Shown: positions 63,800 to 64,000 of the stretch, piece after piece
How the letters are laid out: each line of letters begins with the position of its first letter
How positions within the stretch are numbered: position 1 is the stretch's first letter
From: an uncultured Rhodobiaceae bacterium
Lineage (GTDB): Bacteria; Pseudomonadota; Alphaproteobacteria; Rhizobiales; TMED25
Reading direction: 5' to 3'
Assembly (NCBI GenBank): GCA_913045225.1
Contig: CAJWPC010000001.1
Span: 143,128 to 207,127, forward strand
Length of the DNA stretch: 64,000 bases
The notes under the pieces: generated by a model
The model's input: only the letters and a program-made list of their open reading frames with translations
Databases searched by the model: none
What the model was told of the DNA's origin: nothing
Made by a program: the position numbers and the translations under genes

Positions 63800-64000
63800 A
63801 CAATTTCAAATAATCCTGTCTTTATTAAGTCTGATTTTAGTTCTCTCTTTTTTTCATCCGTCATTGGGATAACTGGTGGTCGAGTATTTCCCCCATGCAT
63901 GCCAATTAGCTCTTGCCAGTATTTCATTTCAGCAATGGGCATTCTACCACTATTCCAGTATCCCATAATCCATTTAGCATGAAGTTCTCTTAGTGGCTGT
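63796..64000 (-). CDS. Dihydrodipicolinate synthase-family protein, C-terminal part
   Basis: The - strand holds an open frame ending with TAA at 63796-63798 and running off the window edge. The visible end contains MPIAEMKYWQELIGMHGG and RPPVIPMTDEKKRELKSDL, which resembles the C-terminal end of DapA-family (class I aldolase) proteins, GG-x-x-RPPL-x-PLtdaexxxL. The active-site lysine region lies outside. It overlaps the FMN dehydrogenase end by 4 bases, in convergent orientation. Confidence 0.6.
   Translation of the reverse strand, partial: QPLRELHAKWIMGYWNSGRMPIAEMKYWQELIGMHGGNTRPPVIPMTDEKKRELKSDLIKTGLFEIV

Overview
The window looks like a low-GC (A+T-rich) chromosome segment from an alphaproteobacterium, probably a free-living marine lineage. 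Four things support this. FtsZ carries a long acidic linker and is followed by lpxC-bamD-recN-ligA. A ribbon-helix-helix gene, fumC and an SspB-type ClpXP adaptor lie side by side. The tmRNA gene is circularly permuted (two-piece), as is typical of Alphaproteobacteria. The hflK-hflC-DUF2065-degP order also fits. The exact clade cannot be fixed from sequence reading alone. Genes are tightly packed, with many 4-base ATGA overlaps and shared stop codons.

Region 1 (1-22949, + strand): an almost uninterrupted division and cell-wall (dcw) cluster. The order is rsmH(partial)-ftsL-ftsI-murE-murF-mraY-murD-ftsW-murG-murC-murB-ddl-ftsQ-ftsA-ftsZ, followed by lpxC, bamD, recN and ligA. It covers peptidoglycan precursor synthesis from UDP-MurNAc to lipid II, septal synthesis, the Z ring, the first committed step of lipid A synthesis and outer-membrane assembly.

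Region 2 (22946-31380, mostly - strand): a long M24 aminopeptidase, prmA, a UvrD-type helicase, a ribbon-helix-helix protein, fumC, sspB, a small secreted protein and the two-piece tmRNA, whose tag reads ANDNYAPVAVAA. Two short + strand ORFs (59 and 51 codons) sit in the only sizeable gap, at 24716-25296.

Region 3 (31492-38375): thyA-folA, then hflK-hflC-DUF2065-degP, then serB on the - strand and miaA.

Region 4 (38382-48873): branched-chain amino acid synthesis and uptake. A recognisable promoter, a 14-residue leader peptide rich in Leu/Val/Ile codons and an intrinsic terminator precede ilvB-ilvH-ilvC-leuA, which is a classical transcription attenuator arrangement. A tRNA-Lys(CUU) follows leuA by 7 nt. 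Next comes a Liv-type binding protein (+), convergent with livG-livF-livH-livM (-) across a shared hairpin terminator.

Region 5 (48998-64000): more accessory in character. It holds a DUF4174 protein with a small membrane protein, two related Gfo/Idh/MocA oxidoreductases and a TroABCD-type Zn/Mn ABC transporter, one of whose permeases has a DtxR/MntR-like C-terminal extension. The rest is a putative catabolic block: an alpha/beta hydrolase, an ACMSD-like amidohydrolase, a group-D flavin monooxygenase-like protein, an M24 hydrolase, an MFS transporter, a Gfo/Idh oxidoreductase, a CDO-like cupin, an FMN-dependent 2-hydroxyacid dehydrogenase and the end of a DapA-like gene. A perfect 9-bp inverted repeat lies in the divergent promoter gap at 59577-59729. 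The substrate of this block is unknown. No CRISPR array, insertion sequence, prophage or rRNA operon was seen.
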